The notes beneath the pieces were generated by a model that saw nothing but the letters and a program-made list of their open reading frames with translations, searched no databases and had not been told where the DNA came from. Positions 1 through 11,873 of a DNA stretch of 64,000 nt are shown here, piece after piece. The translations under genes were made by a program, and so were the position numbers. Positions within the stretch are counted from its first letter, which is position 1. The number at the start of each line of letters is the position of its first letter. Source of the stretch: Tetraselmis striata (taxonomy: Eukaryota; Chlorophyta; Chlorodendrophyceae; Chlorodendrales; Chlorodendraceae); assembly GCA_006384855.1 (NCBI GenBank), contig VCJN01000243.1:62001-126000 (forward strand). The letters are read 5' to 3'.

Positions 1-3000
1 GCCCCCGCCCCCCACCCCCCCCCTCTCCACCAAATCTCCGGCAATAAGGGGAGCACTCCACTTAGCGGCACTGCGCGGGGGGGCTCACCTCCAGGTAGAA
101 GTCGCCGCCGCTGTCCTTGATGACGGAGGCAGTCAGACCCGCGGCGGAGGAGCCCTTGCCGGAGGTGTACACGGAGATGGGCGCCTGCAGCCAATGGAGG
201 GGGTGGGGGGTAAGGTTGGGGCTGAAAATACAAAGGAGGAGCGAGGGCACACATGTCCCCCGCCAGGAAAAGGGAGGGAGTGTGTGTGTGTGGGGGGGGG
301 GGGGGGGGGGGAAGGGGGGCTTCCAAAGCGCAGATGCCGTACTTACCACGCTGGAGGCAAATTTGAGGAACTGCGACTTGGCGGTGGAGGGGTCTCCCAG
401 CAGCAGCACGTTGATGTCGCCCCTGAGGCAGCATGGCAACCACATCAGCCGCCACGGACAGGGCCGCGCGATGTCGGCGTAGGCGGGAGGAGAATTCATG
501 GCCTTAAGCCGTATACAGCCGGCAGCCCGAGACATACCAAGCACATCGCTGCCGCGAGGAGTCTCGAGTGTTGCTTGTCATTGGTTTGCTGTAGCGGCGT
601 GATGAGAGAGGGGGAGAGGAGGGGGGGCGGCAGCCCGCAGCGGCTCACCTCAGGCGGGCGCCGTCCGGCATGCGCTTGCGCGAGCCGGCAAAGAGGAGGC
701 ACGACACCGCGCGCTTGATGTCCTCGTGCCCAAAGATCTGCGGCGCGATCTTGCCGTACAGCTCCTGGGAGCAGGTGGGCGACGCGGCGAAGTCCTGAAA
801 CTTGCGCTCCTCCTCCACGCTGCCGTTGGAGACGCGCCAGTGAGTTAACGCGGGAAGAGGGGGTCAGCGCGAGTGATCATCCACGAGGCCTTTAAAGGTG
901 TTGTGCACTGGGGGATAGGCAGGCTCTTTGGGAAGGAGTCGTCGCTCTTTGTTGAGTGGTAGCTCAGAAGGTGTGTGAAGTGTTCATTGTGCATAGGGGG
1001 GGTCGCTCTCACGTGAAGGTGGGCATGGAGCGGCTGTTTCCTTCGGTGTCCTCTTCCAGGCCGACCACGCGCAGGTACGGCTGGCGCACCGCAACAGCGC
1101 CGGCCTTGTCCTGCAGCGGAGAGGCAAGCGCATCCGTTGACTCGGTGCTTTGTTGGCACCGCGTGCGCGATCTGCCAGGTGATGCATGAGCGTCGCTCAT
1201 CATGCTGAGAGCGGGAAGGGAGGGGAGGGGGGGCTCACGTTGTTGGGCTTGCTCTCGCGCGCCGAGTAGATGGAATAGATGCCGACCGCCGTCACGCGCG
1301 TGCCGGGCGCCATGTGACCTACCAGCGCGCGGTCCACGACGACCAGCATGTTGCGCGGCAGGTCGCCCGTCGGCACGTCCTCCGGCCGCTCCTGGAGCTT
1401 GAGCGTCTGCTGGTCCACGAAGCGGCTGCGGTGCGGCAGCACCACGTAGGGGTCCACCCCGCACTCACTGCCGGTGGCCAGCCCAGGCGCGCCGGCGGCC
1501 GACGCGTCGCAGGTGCGCGGGATGTTGGCGCCGCCGATGCCCGGGTTGCACGCAATGGTCTTCACGTTCTGGCAATTCTTGCACATCACGCACACGTGCG
1601 TGGCCTTGTGCTGAAAACACCAGCAACCAGGGAAGGCAGGGGGTCAGCCCCCTGAGGGCTATTGGCCTCGGCATCGGCCTTTCCGTGACCACCCCTTGTG
1701 GCCCGACAAACACAGCTGATGCACACTCAGCAAAGCACAGCGTGGGCTGTAGCATAGACTGTCTACCCTAGCGACCCTGGTCAGCGGTACTTTTGCGCTG
1801 CCGGTGAGGGGATGGGAGGATGGGCACCTTGGGCTTGGAGGCGGCGGTGATGATGCCTGGGATCATGACCAGGTGGGACACGTTGTTGGACTGCCAGAGG
1901 GAGGGGGTGCAGTCAGCGCGCAGAGCCTTGTTTCATGGGAGGTTCAGGCGGCGCTGTTGGGAATTTTGGCCAGTGTCAAAGGACGAGGGCGGGGGCAGTG
2001 AGATGGGAGGTAAGGGGGTTGAGGGGGTTAGTGGGGGGGGGGAGCGCACCGACAGCTCGCGGACGGATTTGGGCCCGAAGTGGTGGTCGCTGTGCAGCAT
2101 GACCTGCACACCCTCGAACTGGAGCTCCTCGCCGTCGTCGTTGAGGTGATGCTGCGAGGCCAACACCTCCGTAGCAGCGGCCTCCAGCTGAGGAGGGTGA
2201 AGGGGGGAGGCAGCGAGATTTTGTCAGTGCCAGCGGGGACACAGTTACACTAGGGGGCTCGCGACGACGCGCCTTGGAGGTTATCCGTCCGAGTGGAATT
2301 GTGGGGGGTCTCACCATGGGGAGGTACTCTGTCGGTTTTTGCTCCAGCACCTCGCCGAGCAGAGGGCTGTAGTCCTTGATGTCCTGCAGCTCGATGCGCA
2401 GCTTGCGTTTGTTGTGCAGCAGCGCGTCGCTGTGGGGCGGAGGGGGGGGGGGGGGTTAAAGCCGCAGCGGGGCTGGCGCTAGAAGGGAATGGAGGAGAAG
2501 GGGCACCGAGGGGCCGACGCGCACCTGTACTTGTAGACCTCCATCGACTCGTGGCCGGCCACGTCCGACTGGAAGTTGCGGATGAACTCCACGAAGAGGC
2601 GCTGCGCCGCGGCCTTGGACGGCGCGCGGGCCTCGTCCTCGTTGAAGTCATCGGCGGGCAGGCCGCTGAAGAACACGCCGCCCTCTGCGCAACGGGCGCG
2701 CACACGGCCCGGCGCCGCATTCAGTCCCCCCCCCCCCCCCCCCCCCCGAGGGGAGCCGTCGACTCGGCGCGGAGAGGCCGCGCGACGTAGCGATCGCGGC
2801 GCGATGTGACACTATCACTTGGGAGGGTGGGATCGCGGAGACAGCGGGTGCGACGCTACCCCCCCCCCCCCCCCCCCCCCCCCCCCCGCCTTCTCTAGGT
2901 CGCGTCCCCTAGTTGGTAGCTAGGATTTTTTCAAAAACGACGAGATACTCTTCTCAGTACGGAGCGGAGAGGGCGGCGGAGCGCACCGTCAAAGTCGCCC

Positions 3001-3002
3001 AT
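1..3002 (-). CDS. MCM5: MCM5, replicative helicase subunit (5' part, 10 exons)
   Basis: MCM5 is one of the six subunits of the MCM2-7 ring that unwinds DNA at nuclear replication origins and forks. Exons read on the minus strand: 3002-2987, 2684-2525, 2429-2315, 2187-2050, 1890-1828, 1610-1239, 1110-1013, 819-649, 422-347, 184-89. All are bounded by GT/AG and together give 435 codons in frame. The 16-nt first exon supplies ATG and MGDFD, which splices to EGGVFFSG, matching the start of plant MCM5. Visible features are the N-terminal helical domain, the zinc finger (CKNC, RTC, CGVDPY) in the 1610-1239 exon, MGIYSI-like OB-fold sequence, the MCM box start GSRKRMPDG, the Walker A GDPSTAKS in 422-347, and [16 protein letters not shown] in 184-89. 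The motifs after these, including Walker B, lie beyond the left edge. Introns carry long C or G runs. Family assignment is very sure; the short first exon is an inference. Confidence 0.93.
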
Positions 3003-3446
3003 CCTGAGCGGCGGATCCGGGACGCTGTATCGGGTTGCTCCGGGTCTGACCGGGAAGCGGGAGGCGCGAGGCTGGTGACGGGCGGTGGTGGGGCGGATGT
3101 TATCGAGAGGCGCTGGTTCGAGTGGGAAGTTTTGAACTATCCAGAGGGCGCGGCGGAGCTCTTTCGCCTCTTTGCCCGTATGTCTATCCGGGAGGGCGCA
3201 GGCGGGCGGGAGGCAGCGCCATACAAAGGGGGGAACCGGACTACTATACTGGTACAAGCAGGGGCGCAGTCCGCTGCTGATGTTTTTGAATTCGCCTATA
3301 TTACGCCTGTGTATCCAATTTTTGAAATTCAAACTGCCATAGTTTAAAGCATTATGTATCGCAGCCTCGGGAACAATCAATGGCACGCGGCTGCTGCGCT
3401 GCTGATGATCTGAGCCCGCCGCCGATGGAAGAGAATACTGCTACCG
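3003..3446. other. MCM5 upstream region
   Basis: Region 5' of MCM5. Open frames cross it on both strands but none resembles a known protein. No TATA-like box is placed convincingly relative to the MCM5 ATG. It probably holds the MCM5 promoter and 5' UTR, then grades into LINE debris at about 3.4 kb. Confidence 0.4.
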
Positions 3447-4270
3447 TTGCCACAGTACGGTGTGGGTGTCCCCGCGGGGGTTGTGGCCGGGTTGCACATC
3501 ATGATACAATTACGCACCCGAGGATTTCCCACTGCCCGCCGATTGGCCCGGATTCATGCCATGCATGAGCGGTTCCTGGAACACTGCCCTCCATGTGGCG
3601 GAGGTGAATATGAGACTATCGAACATATGTTGGTGGAGTGCCCGCGGTGGGGGTGTCACCGTCATAATTTTGGGTTGTTAGTTCCGGAGTTCAGGGATTT
3701 TATTAGTAGTCAGGTTACTGCGTCAACACCTGAGGACTTAACTGCCTTCATTTTGGGCGGGGTCCCCCCCTCCCTTCACGGCGCCCTGGATTTTATTGGG
3801 AATGGGAAATTTTTCCGGCTATGGCGTCGGGCCCTCCCTCACATTGCCTTTTTTGTTGCACATGTATCGCACTCCCGAAATGCTTTGCTCCGCGGGTTGG
3901 GGCTTGCCCCAACTCGCATTACTCGAATGGGCCAACGCCCAAACGGGTAGGGCGGACCTTTCGTGGTCAGTGCCGGGTATTTTGATGGCAGTGTTTTAGA
4001 CGGTGATCCAACAGTGTTGGAAATTCCGTCACCGGCCTCAAATTAGTATTGCAGAATGCTTCGGCAATTTTCTTGATGACTATAACGGAGCGTCGCCTAC
4101 CTAGGGCTTCCCGTAGCTGGATTGCTGCCTAAACGGCCGTCGTAGAGATGCTGCAAGGGTTTCACTGGTACTAGTCCTGTCCCGGGGGCGAAAAAAACTG
4201 CTACCGCCAGGGGTGCTACTCTGCTGCTGCTACTGCGACGGCTACTCATAGGCGGCATCAAGGGTTTCGC
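3447..4270 (+). pseudogene. LINE 3' end remnant, zinc-binding C-terminal domain (repeat family A, copy 1)
   Basis: The open frame 3447-3950 (167 aa) contains CPPCGGGEYETIEHMLVECPRW-like spacing, that is C-x2-C-x9-H-x4-C. This is the zinc-binding motif common after the reverse transcriptase of non-LTR retrotransposons. No reverse transcriptase precedes it, so this is a 5'-truncated LINE tail, as left by incomplete target-primed reverse transcription. From about 3622 to 4260 the DNA is closely similar to 5900-6545, including the stretch around FILGGVPPSLHGAL and the 3' noncoding part after the stop at 3950. The family is inferred from the motif only. Confidence 0.6.
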
Positions 4271-4572
4271 TGCACTGCTGTAGGTTCTTGCCATATACTG
4301 CTGATGGAGCTGGTTAAATATTGAAGGGAATAAATATAAGCGTCAAGAAAATGCAGACGGTAAGTACATGTACCAAGGTACCCTACTCGTCAGATATTTC
4401 AGAAGTTGCAGTACTCCAGGGGTAGTTGGCACTTCAAAAATCGAGACCGACGGCATCTCGATGTGCACGTAGTGACGGATACTTCTTGCTACAGCGCTAG
4501 TTGCCGAGTAATTTAGTTTCACAACTAGGGTTGCCGGCGGATACATGTTCATCTACGTTGGAGTGACGCCGT
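4271..4572. other. No gene seen
   Basis: About 300 bases between two LINE fragments. Only short frames are present and nothing recognisable was seen. Confidence 0.3.
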
Positions 4573-5095
4573 ATGATGTTTTTGGGACGACCCCCGCTGG
4601 TGCACCCCGGGACCGCGGCGACTGAGGCGGAGCATGGTAAGTTGGCAGCGGACCGGGCGTCTTCCGCCCCAGTGCATGGTGTTCACCGGTACTACCCTTT
4701 TGTGGTTGAGGACCGCGGCCGTCTCGGGAAGTCCGCGTTGACGGTGGTCTACATCTTCGCGGTGCTGTTGGCTGTGCTCAACTTCCCTGGCGGTCCTTCC
4801 GCCCCGACCTCATGCTTCCTTCGTGGACAATCCGTTCAGGCACTTCGGAACTTTGTCGCCAGCCAACCTGCTGAGTTCCGCCGTCACCTGTCGCGCACAC
4901 GGCGGGGGAAATTGCAGCGGGTCTCGGCTTGCGTGCATGGTACCCTGGGCGGCATTCTCTCTGCCGGTGTGTAGATGGCCAAGCCTGATGCGTGGGCTCG
5001 TGCTCATTCTGCGTCTTCTCATGTTGATGCTTCCACCTCACAGTCGCTGTAGAGGACCTTCTGATTGTCCTGTTTTTGGTGATTTCTTGATATCG
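4573..5095 (+). pseudogene. LINE C-terminal nuclease-like fragment (repeat family B, copy 1)
   Basis: The frame 4573-4974 (133 aa) contains HRYYPFVVEDRGRLGKSAL followed by a helical stretch and an arginine-rich tail. A second copy lies at 42583-43440, where it is preceded by RPSDLTLAGWGMPACDYVID. The combination RPxD ... D ... A-rich ... K ... PFVVE-x-G-x-G resembles the restriction-like (PD-(D/E)xK) domain found after the reverse transcriptase in many non-LTR elements; that is an inference from motif layout. This copy lacks the RPSD half, so it is a 5'-truncated remnant. It ends in noncoding sequence similar to the second copy up to about 5095. Confidence 0.5.
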
Positions 5096-5894
5096 CCTTC
5101 TGCTGCTAGCTCATGTAAATATATGTTTTTGGGACTTTGAAGAGGGGGGCGGGGGGGGGGGGGGGGGGGGGGGGGTTGATGGAAACATGGGTTCGACCGT
5201 GCCACGTAGGAGTACCGCCCACGGGGTACTTGTGTAGGAGCGCATGGTGCCAAGAATAAGTTCCATTGCCTAATTACAACTATACCGACGAGTAATCGCA
5301 TGTCGCAGCATACGGTGTGTAATGCGGCAGTCGCTTGTATGCACACATGCGTTTCAACCGGCTAACGTACGCTACGCGGGATCGCTCACGGGTTTACTTT
5401 AGTATGCGATCGCTGATGGCTGCATAAGACTCGTCATATCTGTGGTGCGACCATTTCTTAAAATGAAAAGCGGGTTGATGTCAATCGGGGCTGCACTGTC
5501 TTGGTACATGTAGTTTACCCACAAACTCATCTTCATTTCCACGATTAAAAAAAATCATTTAGGACATAACACTCATCGTGATCAAGACAATAGGGCATGT
5601 GAAACCCTAAGCAGGTTTGGCACCCCATGTCTTGACTGTTCAAGCACATCTGCCCTACATGAATTAAAATTTGACAATCAAATTGAAGCGCAGTGAACGG
5701 AGGAAGGAAAAAGCCTACATGAAGGAAAGAGTATGTTGATGCTAGTTGTACATAGTAGTCCGCTTGTCCAGAGGAGAAAAAATGAGCCTACCGCGGACCG
5801 CCGTTATGATGAGGGAGACGCCCATAGTAGTCGCCGTCGATAACCGTCACGATATCTTGACGATTAACTCGTGTCTCCTCGCATTCGGCAACAA
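5096..5894. other. Intergenic, with poly-G tract
   Basis: Holds a G run of about 28 interrupted only by one C (roughly 5147-5175) and otherwise AT-richer sequence without a convincing reading frame. No known repeat was recognised. Confidence 0.4.
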
Positions 5895-6545
5895 TTGGCA
5901 CAATATATGTTGGTGGAGTGCCCGCGGTGGGGCGGTGTCGCCGTCATAATTATTTGGGGTAGTTAGTTCCGGAGTTTAGGGATTTTAGTAGCAGTGAAGA
6001 TATTGCGTCCACACCCGCCGAGGGCATATCTGCCTTTATATTTTGGGCGCGGGGTCCCTCCCTCCCTTCACGCACGGCGCCCTGGTCGGATTTTACTTGT
6101 ACCGGGAAATGTTTCCAGTTATGGCGTCGGGCCCTCCCTCACCTTGCCTTTTTTGTGGCAACACCCGTATCGCACTCCCGAAATGCTTTGGGCTCCGCGG
6201 GATGGGGCTTGCCTTACCTCGCATTACTCGAATGGGCCGACGCAAAAACGGGTAGGGCGGACCTTTCGTGGACAATTCCGAATTTTTTAATGGCAGTGTT
6301 TTAGACGGTGTTGGGCCTTCAAATAGTCTTGCGGAATGCTTTGGCAATTTGCTTTTTGACTAAAACAGAGCGTCGCCTACCCCAGCCGGGTTTCCGTAAA
6401 TGGATCGCTGCCCAAACGGCCGTCGTAGAAACGCTGCTGCGAGGGTTTCACGTTGCCAGTCCCGTCCCGGAGCGGAAAAAAAACAGCCTACTGCTGCTCG
6501 AGGCGGGCCGTGCAGGGCTGTCGGGGGACCTACTAATGACCTAGC
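5895..6545 (+). repeat. LINE 3' end remnant (repeat family A, copy 2)
   Basis: Diverged second copy of 3622-4260 in the same orientation. Shared landmarks are the TGTTGGTGGAGTGCCCGCGG block (about 5907), the TATGGCGTCGGGCCCTCCCT block (about 6120), and the segment before the GTTTTAGACGGTG box (about 6297). Small insertions shift the reading frame several times, so no protein can be made. Two truncated copies in the same orientation 2.3 kb apart fit either independent insertions or a segmental duplication. Confidence 0.7.
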
Positions 6546-6785
6546 GACTACTTAAAAAACCCCTTGTCGGGGAAAGACTACCCATATTGCACGTCGGCAG
6601 GCTCATTTCCCACTTGTCAGCCGGCGACCTTTAGTACATGGCACAGAACACCGATACTGCGTAAAGTACGGCGGCCAACGAGTAGTCGCGTTTAGGCGGT
6701 TGTCCCTACAATAGCACTCGTGTCGGTACTCCAGCTGGGCCACCGGCTTGACCCGGTTTTGGGTGGCCCGCCTCGTTCCGTCAAC

Positions 6786-7043
6786 ATGGCGGAGGCAATT
6801 GCGACTTTTACGGGCGGTAGAGCAGTGCGTGGGCGCGGGCGGGGGCGCGGTCGTGGGCGCAGTCGTGGTCGTGATGGCACTGGGCGTGGCGATCCAGACG
6901 AGCCCGCGCCCGCAGAGACAGTGACGGATAAGGCCCGGCGCCTGGTCCCCACTGAGTTCGACCTGATGCGCGACTTCCTCAAATACCACGGTGTCAGCGA
7001 CGAGGACGTAGGACGTGGCGAAGCTACTTGTTATCGGGGGTAG
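6786..7043 (+). CDS. Small RG-rich open frame, unrecognised
   Basis: An 85-residue frame from ATG 6786. It has an alternating Arg-Gly stretch (residues about 17-35) followed by an acidic/proline linker and TEFDLMRDFLKYHGVS. RG repeats occur in RNA-binding proteins and in some retroelement gag proteins, so either is possible. No homologue was recognised, and the local GC bias could produce such a frame by chance. Whether it is a gene is uncertain. Confidence 0.2.
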   Translation: MAEAIATFTGGRAVRGRGRGRGRGRSRGRDGTGRGDPDEPAPAETVTDKARRLVPTEFDLMRDFLKYHGVSDEDVGRGEATCYRG

Positions 7044-7183
7044 GAAGCAACCAAACGATAAACGATAAATGTTGTACCGCAAGATCACGAAACTAATCGG
7101 CTGGCTTCTAGAGGGTTTGAGAGGGCTAGGTTTCCAGTGAAGGCCGCGTACCTAGAGGACGACCCAACGAACATACGGGTCGG

Positions 7184-7231
7184 AGACACGCCTGGACCGT
7201 CCCGCCATCCGTGGCGAGTCCAGGCGTGTCT
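7184..7231. repeat. Perfect 14-bp inverted repeat (hairpin)
   Basis: Arm AGACACGCCTGGAC at 7184-7197 and its exact complement at 7218-7231, with a 20-base loop. It could be a transposon end or a structured RNA; nothing nearby decides. Confidence 0.6.
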
Positions 7232-8794
7232 TCGAAACGCAAGTTACGGCGAGGCGTGACTGCGTGCTGTGTTGGGGGAGGAGGTTGGTCTTGGGTAGTG
7301 AGAACCGGCGCTTGGTGACTAGCCGCAGCGGGCGATGTACTATACTGCAAGCGGTGCGACCACCGCGTGCTGGAGGGCCGAACGCAGTTGCAGAGGAAAA
7401 CAGAGAGGCGACCTCCAGAGCTATTTGCACGAGGGGTGCCGCAGGAACGGCGGGGCTTGTCCGGAGCAGGGTCGGGCAGTCTCGGGCGAACTGTGGGCGG
7501 CCACATACGATAACGGAGCTGCGCCGCCGCCGCCGGCGGGCGGGCGGGTCAGTGGCCGACTCAGTGGGCGATCCGACCTCCATCGCACAGATCCTCGTTC
7601 CAGAGGACCTCAGCTATAAGCGTACGTCGGAACGGTGGGGCCGACCTTTCGCCCTGGACTGCGTGCGGGGTAGGAGTGGGTGCGCAGGGCGGCGAGAAAG
7701 TGAGTTTTTTTTTTCCGAACAAAACCCGCGCGATGATGTCGTCGCCCGGCCCGTTCTCCGCCGTCCGGCGGCCGCCGGGTGCGATACGCATCTTGATACG
7801 CATATTGACCTAAAGCCCTCACCGAGCCCGACCTCTGCGACGAGGATTATGGGCATTCAAGGACAATATGCAGGTGCTGTGGCGGATTAGGAATACTCTC
7901 GCGATATGTGCGTTTACGGGCGGCCTCAATATCGGGCATGCAATTACAATGATTGTGGGCAGCCTACCACAGACAAAACTGGGTTTTGTTCTACGACAAG
8001 TGGGGTAGTTTAATGCCCAAGTCAGATTACCGATCGCGCGCGACGGCCCTCGGACCTCGGCCCTGCTTCCGCTCAGCGCCGCCGCCGCCACCGCCTACAC
8101 CGCGCGCGCGAGCAGCGGCAGCGAAATTTCGGGGACGCAAAGATAAGGTGGCCGCCAGCCCGGCACCCCCGACCTCGCGCGCCTGCGCCTCTCCGCCACC
8201 CGATCGCACCCCAGCAAGCAAAAGTTCCCCGCCGACTTCCTCCTAGCCGCCGCCCAGGTGCGCCCGACCCGACCGACCACCGCCCGGCGCGCGCTGCCCC
8301 ACCCCCCCCCCCCCCCCCCCCCGCAGTGGGTTCGTGTGGGCAGGAGCGGGGCCATGCGCTCGCTGCCGATGGCGGCGCCGCGGCGATCGAGGCCGATCCG
8401 ATGGCCTCGCCGCGACGTTGCGCGCTCCCGCCCAGCCCCAACTCAACAGATGCCATCAGGCCTTCGCCTCGGGCCTGCACCTAGGGGCCCACTCCCATCG
8501 CCGCCGCCTCCCACCCCGAATCCCGTCGCAATCGTGCCCGGGATGTTCTTCTTATCCATCTCCCACCCACTCCCTGTGATGCTGTGGGAAATGGGGGCAG
8601 GGGGCGGGGGGAGGTGCTGTGCCTACAGACTCCCAACCTTGTGCTGACATTGGGAAGGGGGCAAGATGGGTGCGAGGTTGATGGCCCTGCTGTAGCTGTG
8701 GCTGCAGCGCGCATGGGGCAGGCTGGAGCGCTGACAGGGTGGTGCTGTGGTGGCGCGGATGCCGGCGCGTAGGAAGGACGGCAGAGGCGCCGCG
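7232..8794. other. NAA15 upstream region
   Basis: Very GC-rich from about 8030 onward, with a C run at about 8299-8322 and many CCGCC/GCCGCC blocks. It probably contains the NAA15 promoter and 5' UTR; no TATA box is evident. Long frames here (for example 7264-7890) follow GC bias and match nothing recognised. Confidence 0.4.
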
Positions 8795-11599
8795 ATGGCG
8801 GCCAACAACAAGGCGGGCGACGACTCGCAGACGCTGCCCAACAAGGAGTCCAACCTCTTTCGGCAGGTTGTCAAGTTCTACGAGACCAAGCAGTACAAGA
8901 AGGGGCTGAAAGCGGCGGACGCCATCCTGAAAAAGGCGCCCGAGCACGGCGAGACGCTGTCCATGAAGGGGCTGACGCTCAACTGCATGGAGCGCAAAGA
9001 GGAGGCGTACGAGCTGGTGCGCCGCGGGCTGAAGGCCAACCTGCGCAGCCACGTCTGCTGGCACGTCTACGGCCTGCTGTACCGCTCGGACCGCAACTAC
9101 GCGGAGGCCATCAAGTGCTACATCAATGCGCTGCGCATGGACAAGGACAACACGCAGATCCTGCGCGACCTTGCGCTGCTGCAGGTGCAGATGCGCGACG
9201 CGGGCGGCTTTGTGGACACCCGGCAGAAGCTGCTGCAGCTCAAGCCCAACAACCGCAACAACTGGATCAGCTTTGCCATCGCGCACCACCTCAACAAGAG
9301 CCACGATATGGCGGTGCAGGTCATCGAGGCCTACGAGGTGCGCCCTCCCCCCCCCCCCCCCCCCCCTTCTCCTCCATCCTCCTCCGACTCCCTCAGGCAT
9401 CCGCACATGCGTGGATGGCCCGCTGGTGGCTGCCGGGGCGCTGAAGCATGCCGGCGCGCAGGGCACGATTGAGGAGGTGCCGGCGTCGGAGGCGTACGAG
9501 CACAGTGAGATGCTGCTGTACAAGGTGCCCCCCCCCCCCCCCCCCCCGCCCCCCCTCCCAGCATCCCCCAGCAGCGTCCCGCTCCTGGCTGGTGCAGCAG
9601 ATGTGTCACTTTGTGGCCAGCATGAGGGGCAGCTTGAGCGAAGGCGGCAGCAGTGGCAGGAGGCATGTGTAAGGCGGCGGGGGGGGGGGGGGGGGGGGAT
9701 GGGGAGGATGCCGTTGCGGCGATGGCCGGCAGCTGCCCTTGACTCTGCATCTCTTTTCTCTGCGCACCTGCAGGCAACCATCCTGGCGGAGGCGGGCAAG
9801 CTGGCGGAGGCGCTGGCGGTGCTGGACACCGCGGCCGCGGGCAACAAGATCAAGGACCGGCTGGGCATGAAGGAGCAGCGCGCCGCGCTGCTCCTGCAGA
9901 TGGGGCGCACGGAGGAGGCGCGCGAGGCCTGGAGGTGCGGGGGACCCCCCCCCCTCCCCATGGACATGCTCGGCAGATAAGAGCGGCAGTGGTGGCCATG
10001 ACGGCCGCAGCGGCAGCGCTGGCTCCTGAGCAGCGCCGCAGCTGTTTTTCAGCATGCAACAGATTAGCCCAGAGACCGCACCCCTCACTGGCAACAACCC
10101 TCCACCGCAGAGCCCGCGGGGATGCCTTGCATAACAGCAGGCTTCGCAGCAACCAACCCCCTGCAGTGTCCACATGTGGGTTGGCGGGGAGGCCCCCGAG
10201 GCTGCCTGGCGCCCGCCTGCCTGCCTGCTTACCTGCTTGTGCCCCGGGCTGTGGGGCTCAGGGAGCTGGTGAAGACCAACCCGGACAACACCAAGTACCA
10301 CGAGCAGCTGCAGGCGGCGGCGGGCCTGGTGCGCGGGGCTGGCGGCTGGACGGACGCGCAGCGCGAGGAGCTGTCGGCGATGTACGCGGACATGCAGGCC
10401 GCGTACCCCGCCAGCCTGGCCTGCAAGCGCATGCCCCTGGACTTCAAGGCGAGCCCCTCCCCCCCCCCCCCCCCCCCAAAAACACACACACCTCTGACGG
10501 CTGCACCAGACACAGCTGCCGCAGCCGCCTCGGGGCGCCTGTCCCGGTGGTCTCTCCTCCTCCCCGCAACTCGCCGCTCCGCCAGGCGCCGAGCCGCAGT
10601 CACACGGCAGCCCCTGTTTGTGTTGGGGCGCCTGCTCGCATTGGTGGGAGTGCTCCGGCGAGGAAGGGGCAGAGGGAAAGGGCCGGCAAAGGTGGAGGTG
10701 TGTGCGTACACATTAAGTGTGTGTGTGTGTGTGGGGGAGGGGGGGGGGGGTCTTCCCACTCTTGTTTACGTCGGTCAAACTGTGGATTGGTGACACCATG
10801 GCTGCGTAGCTGCTTTCCGCCGCGGGGTGCCGCTGGTCGGGGTGCCTGTGCGGATGCCGGCGCGTAGGATGCCCAGCTCGGTTCTGCGCATGGTTTGGTT
10901 TGGTCGACATCACTCTCCTTCCCCCCCCGCCCCCCCACCTCGGGGCCTCCTGTGCGCCCCCTTCCCGCTGCGCCCCCCCCCCCTCCTCATCCCTGGGTTG
11001 GGATTGGAGGCTCTAACACCCCAGATTCCGCCAACGCAAACACAGCAGCGGTCACTGCACGCCCCGCCTGCTCTCTCATTGCGGTCGACTAGGGACGTGC
11101 TTCAGGCTCGCTAGAACAATAACACCACTGAGATCCCGACTCAATGTTGCAACGCAGTTCAATATGATTTGGACTTGTGGTGAACCCGAGTAAATGGTCC
11201 GGGTAGGGGCAAGGGGTGGGGGGGTTCCCAGGCGGCGCTGGGGGGCTCCGGTCCTCGCTGGCGGCGGACGCTCCGGTGTGGTGCGGCTGACGCTTGCGTC
11301 GGTGCGCAGGAGGGTGACAGCTTCCGGGAGGCGGCGGCGGAGTACGTGAAGAAGTTCCTGGTGAAGGGCATCCCCTCGCTCTTCACCGACCTCAAGGGCC
11401 TGTACGCATCCGCGCCCAAGGTGGCCGCGCTGCAGGCGCTGTTTGAGGAGCTCGACGCGGCGCTGGGCGCTGGGCAGGCGGTGCCGGGGCTGGAGGGCGC
11501 CAAGCCCAGCGAGGACGGCCAGACCCCGCAGGTACGCGCCGCGGCCCTTCTGCCGGCCGTGTGCGCAGTTGGACCGGCCGGGGGAGGGGGTGGGTGGGT

Positions 11600-11630
<31 letters not shown>

Positions 11631-11828
11631 ATGCCTTGTATTGTCCACGGACTGAAGGCACAGTCAGTCCTCTTTGCAGAGGCGTCTGTCCCCTCCCTCC
11701 CAGGTGTGGTTGGGCATATGCCGCACCTTCCAGGGAGCCGAGTAGAGCTACCCGTATGTTGGCGTCCGACCCCCTCCCTCCCTGCTCTCTCTCTCTCTCC
11801 CACTGCCTCCCTCTCTCTCTCTCTCTCG

Positions 11829-11873
<45 letters not shown>

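Noticed and set aside
2913-3347. 144-codon plus-strand frame overlapping the MCM5 start
   Set aside because: Unrecognised, opposite the likely MCM5 first exon and promoter, no supporting motif.
8552-9967. 471-codon minus-strand frame opposite NAA15
   Set aside because: Shadow of the GC-rich coding strand; it runs through introns and homopolymers and resembles no protein.
10850-10872. 20-base match between NAA15 intron 4 and the NAA15 5' end (GCGGATGCCGGCGCGTAGGA)
   Set aside because: Similarity does not extend beyond about 20 bases in this GC-biased sequence; no evidence for a duplicated promoter or exon.
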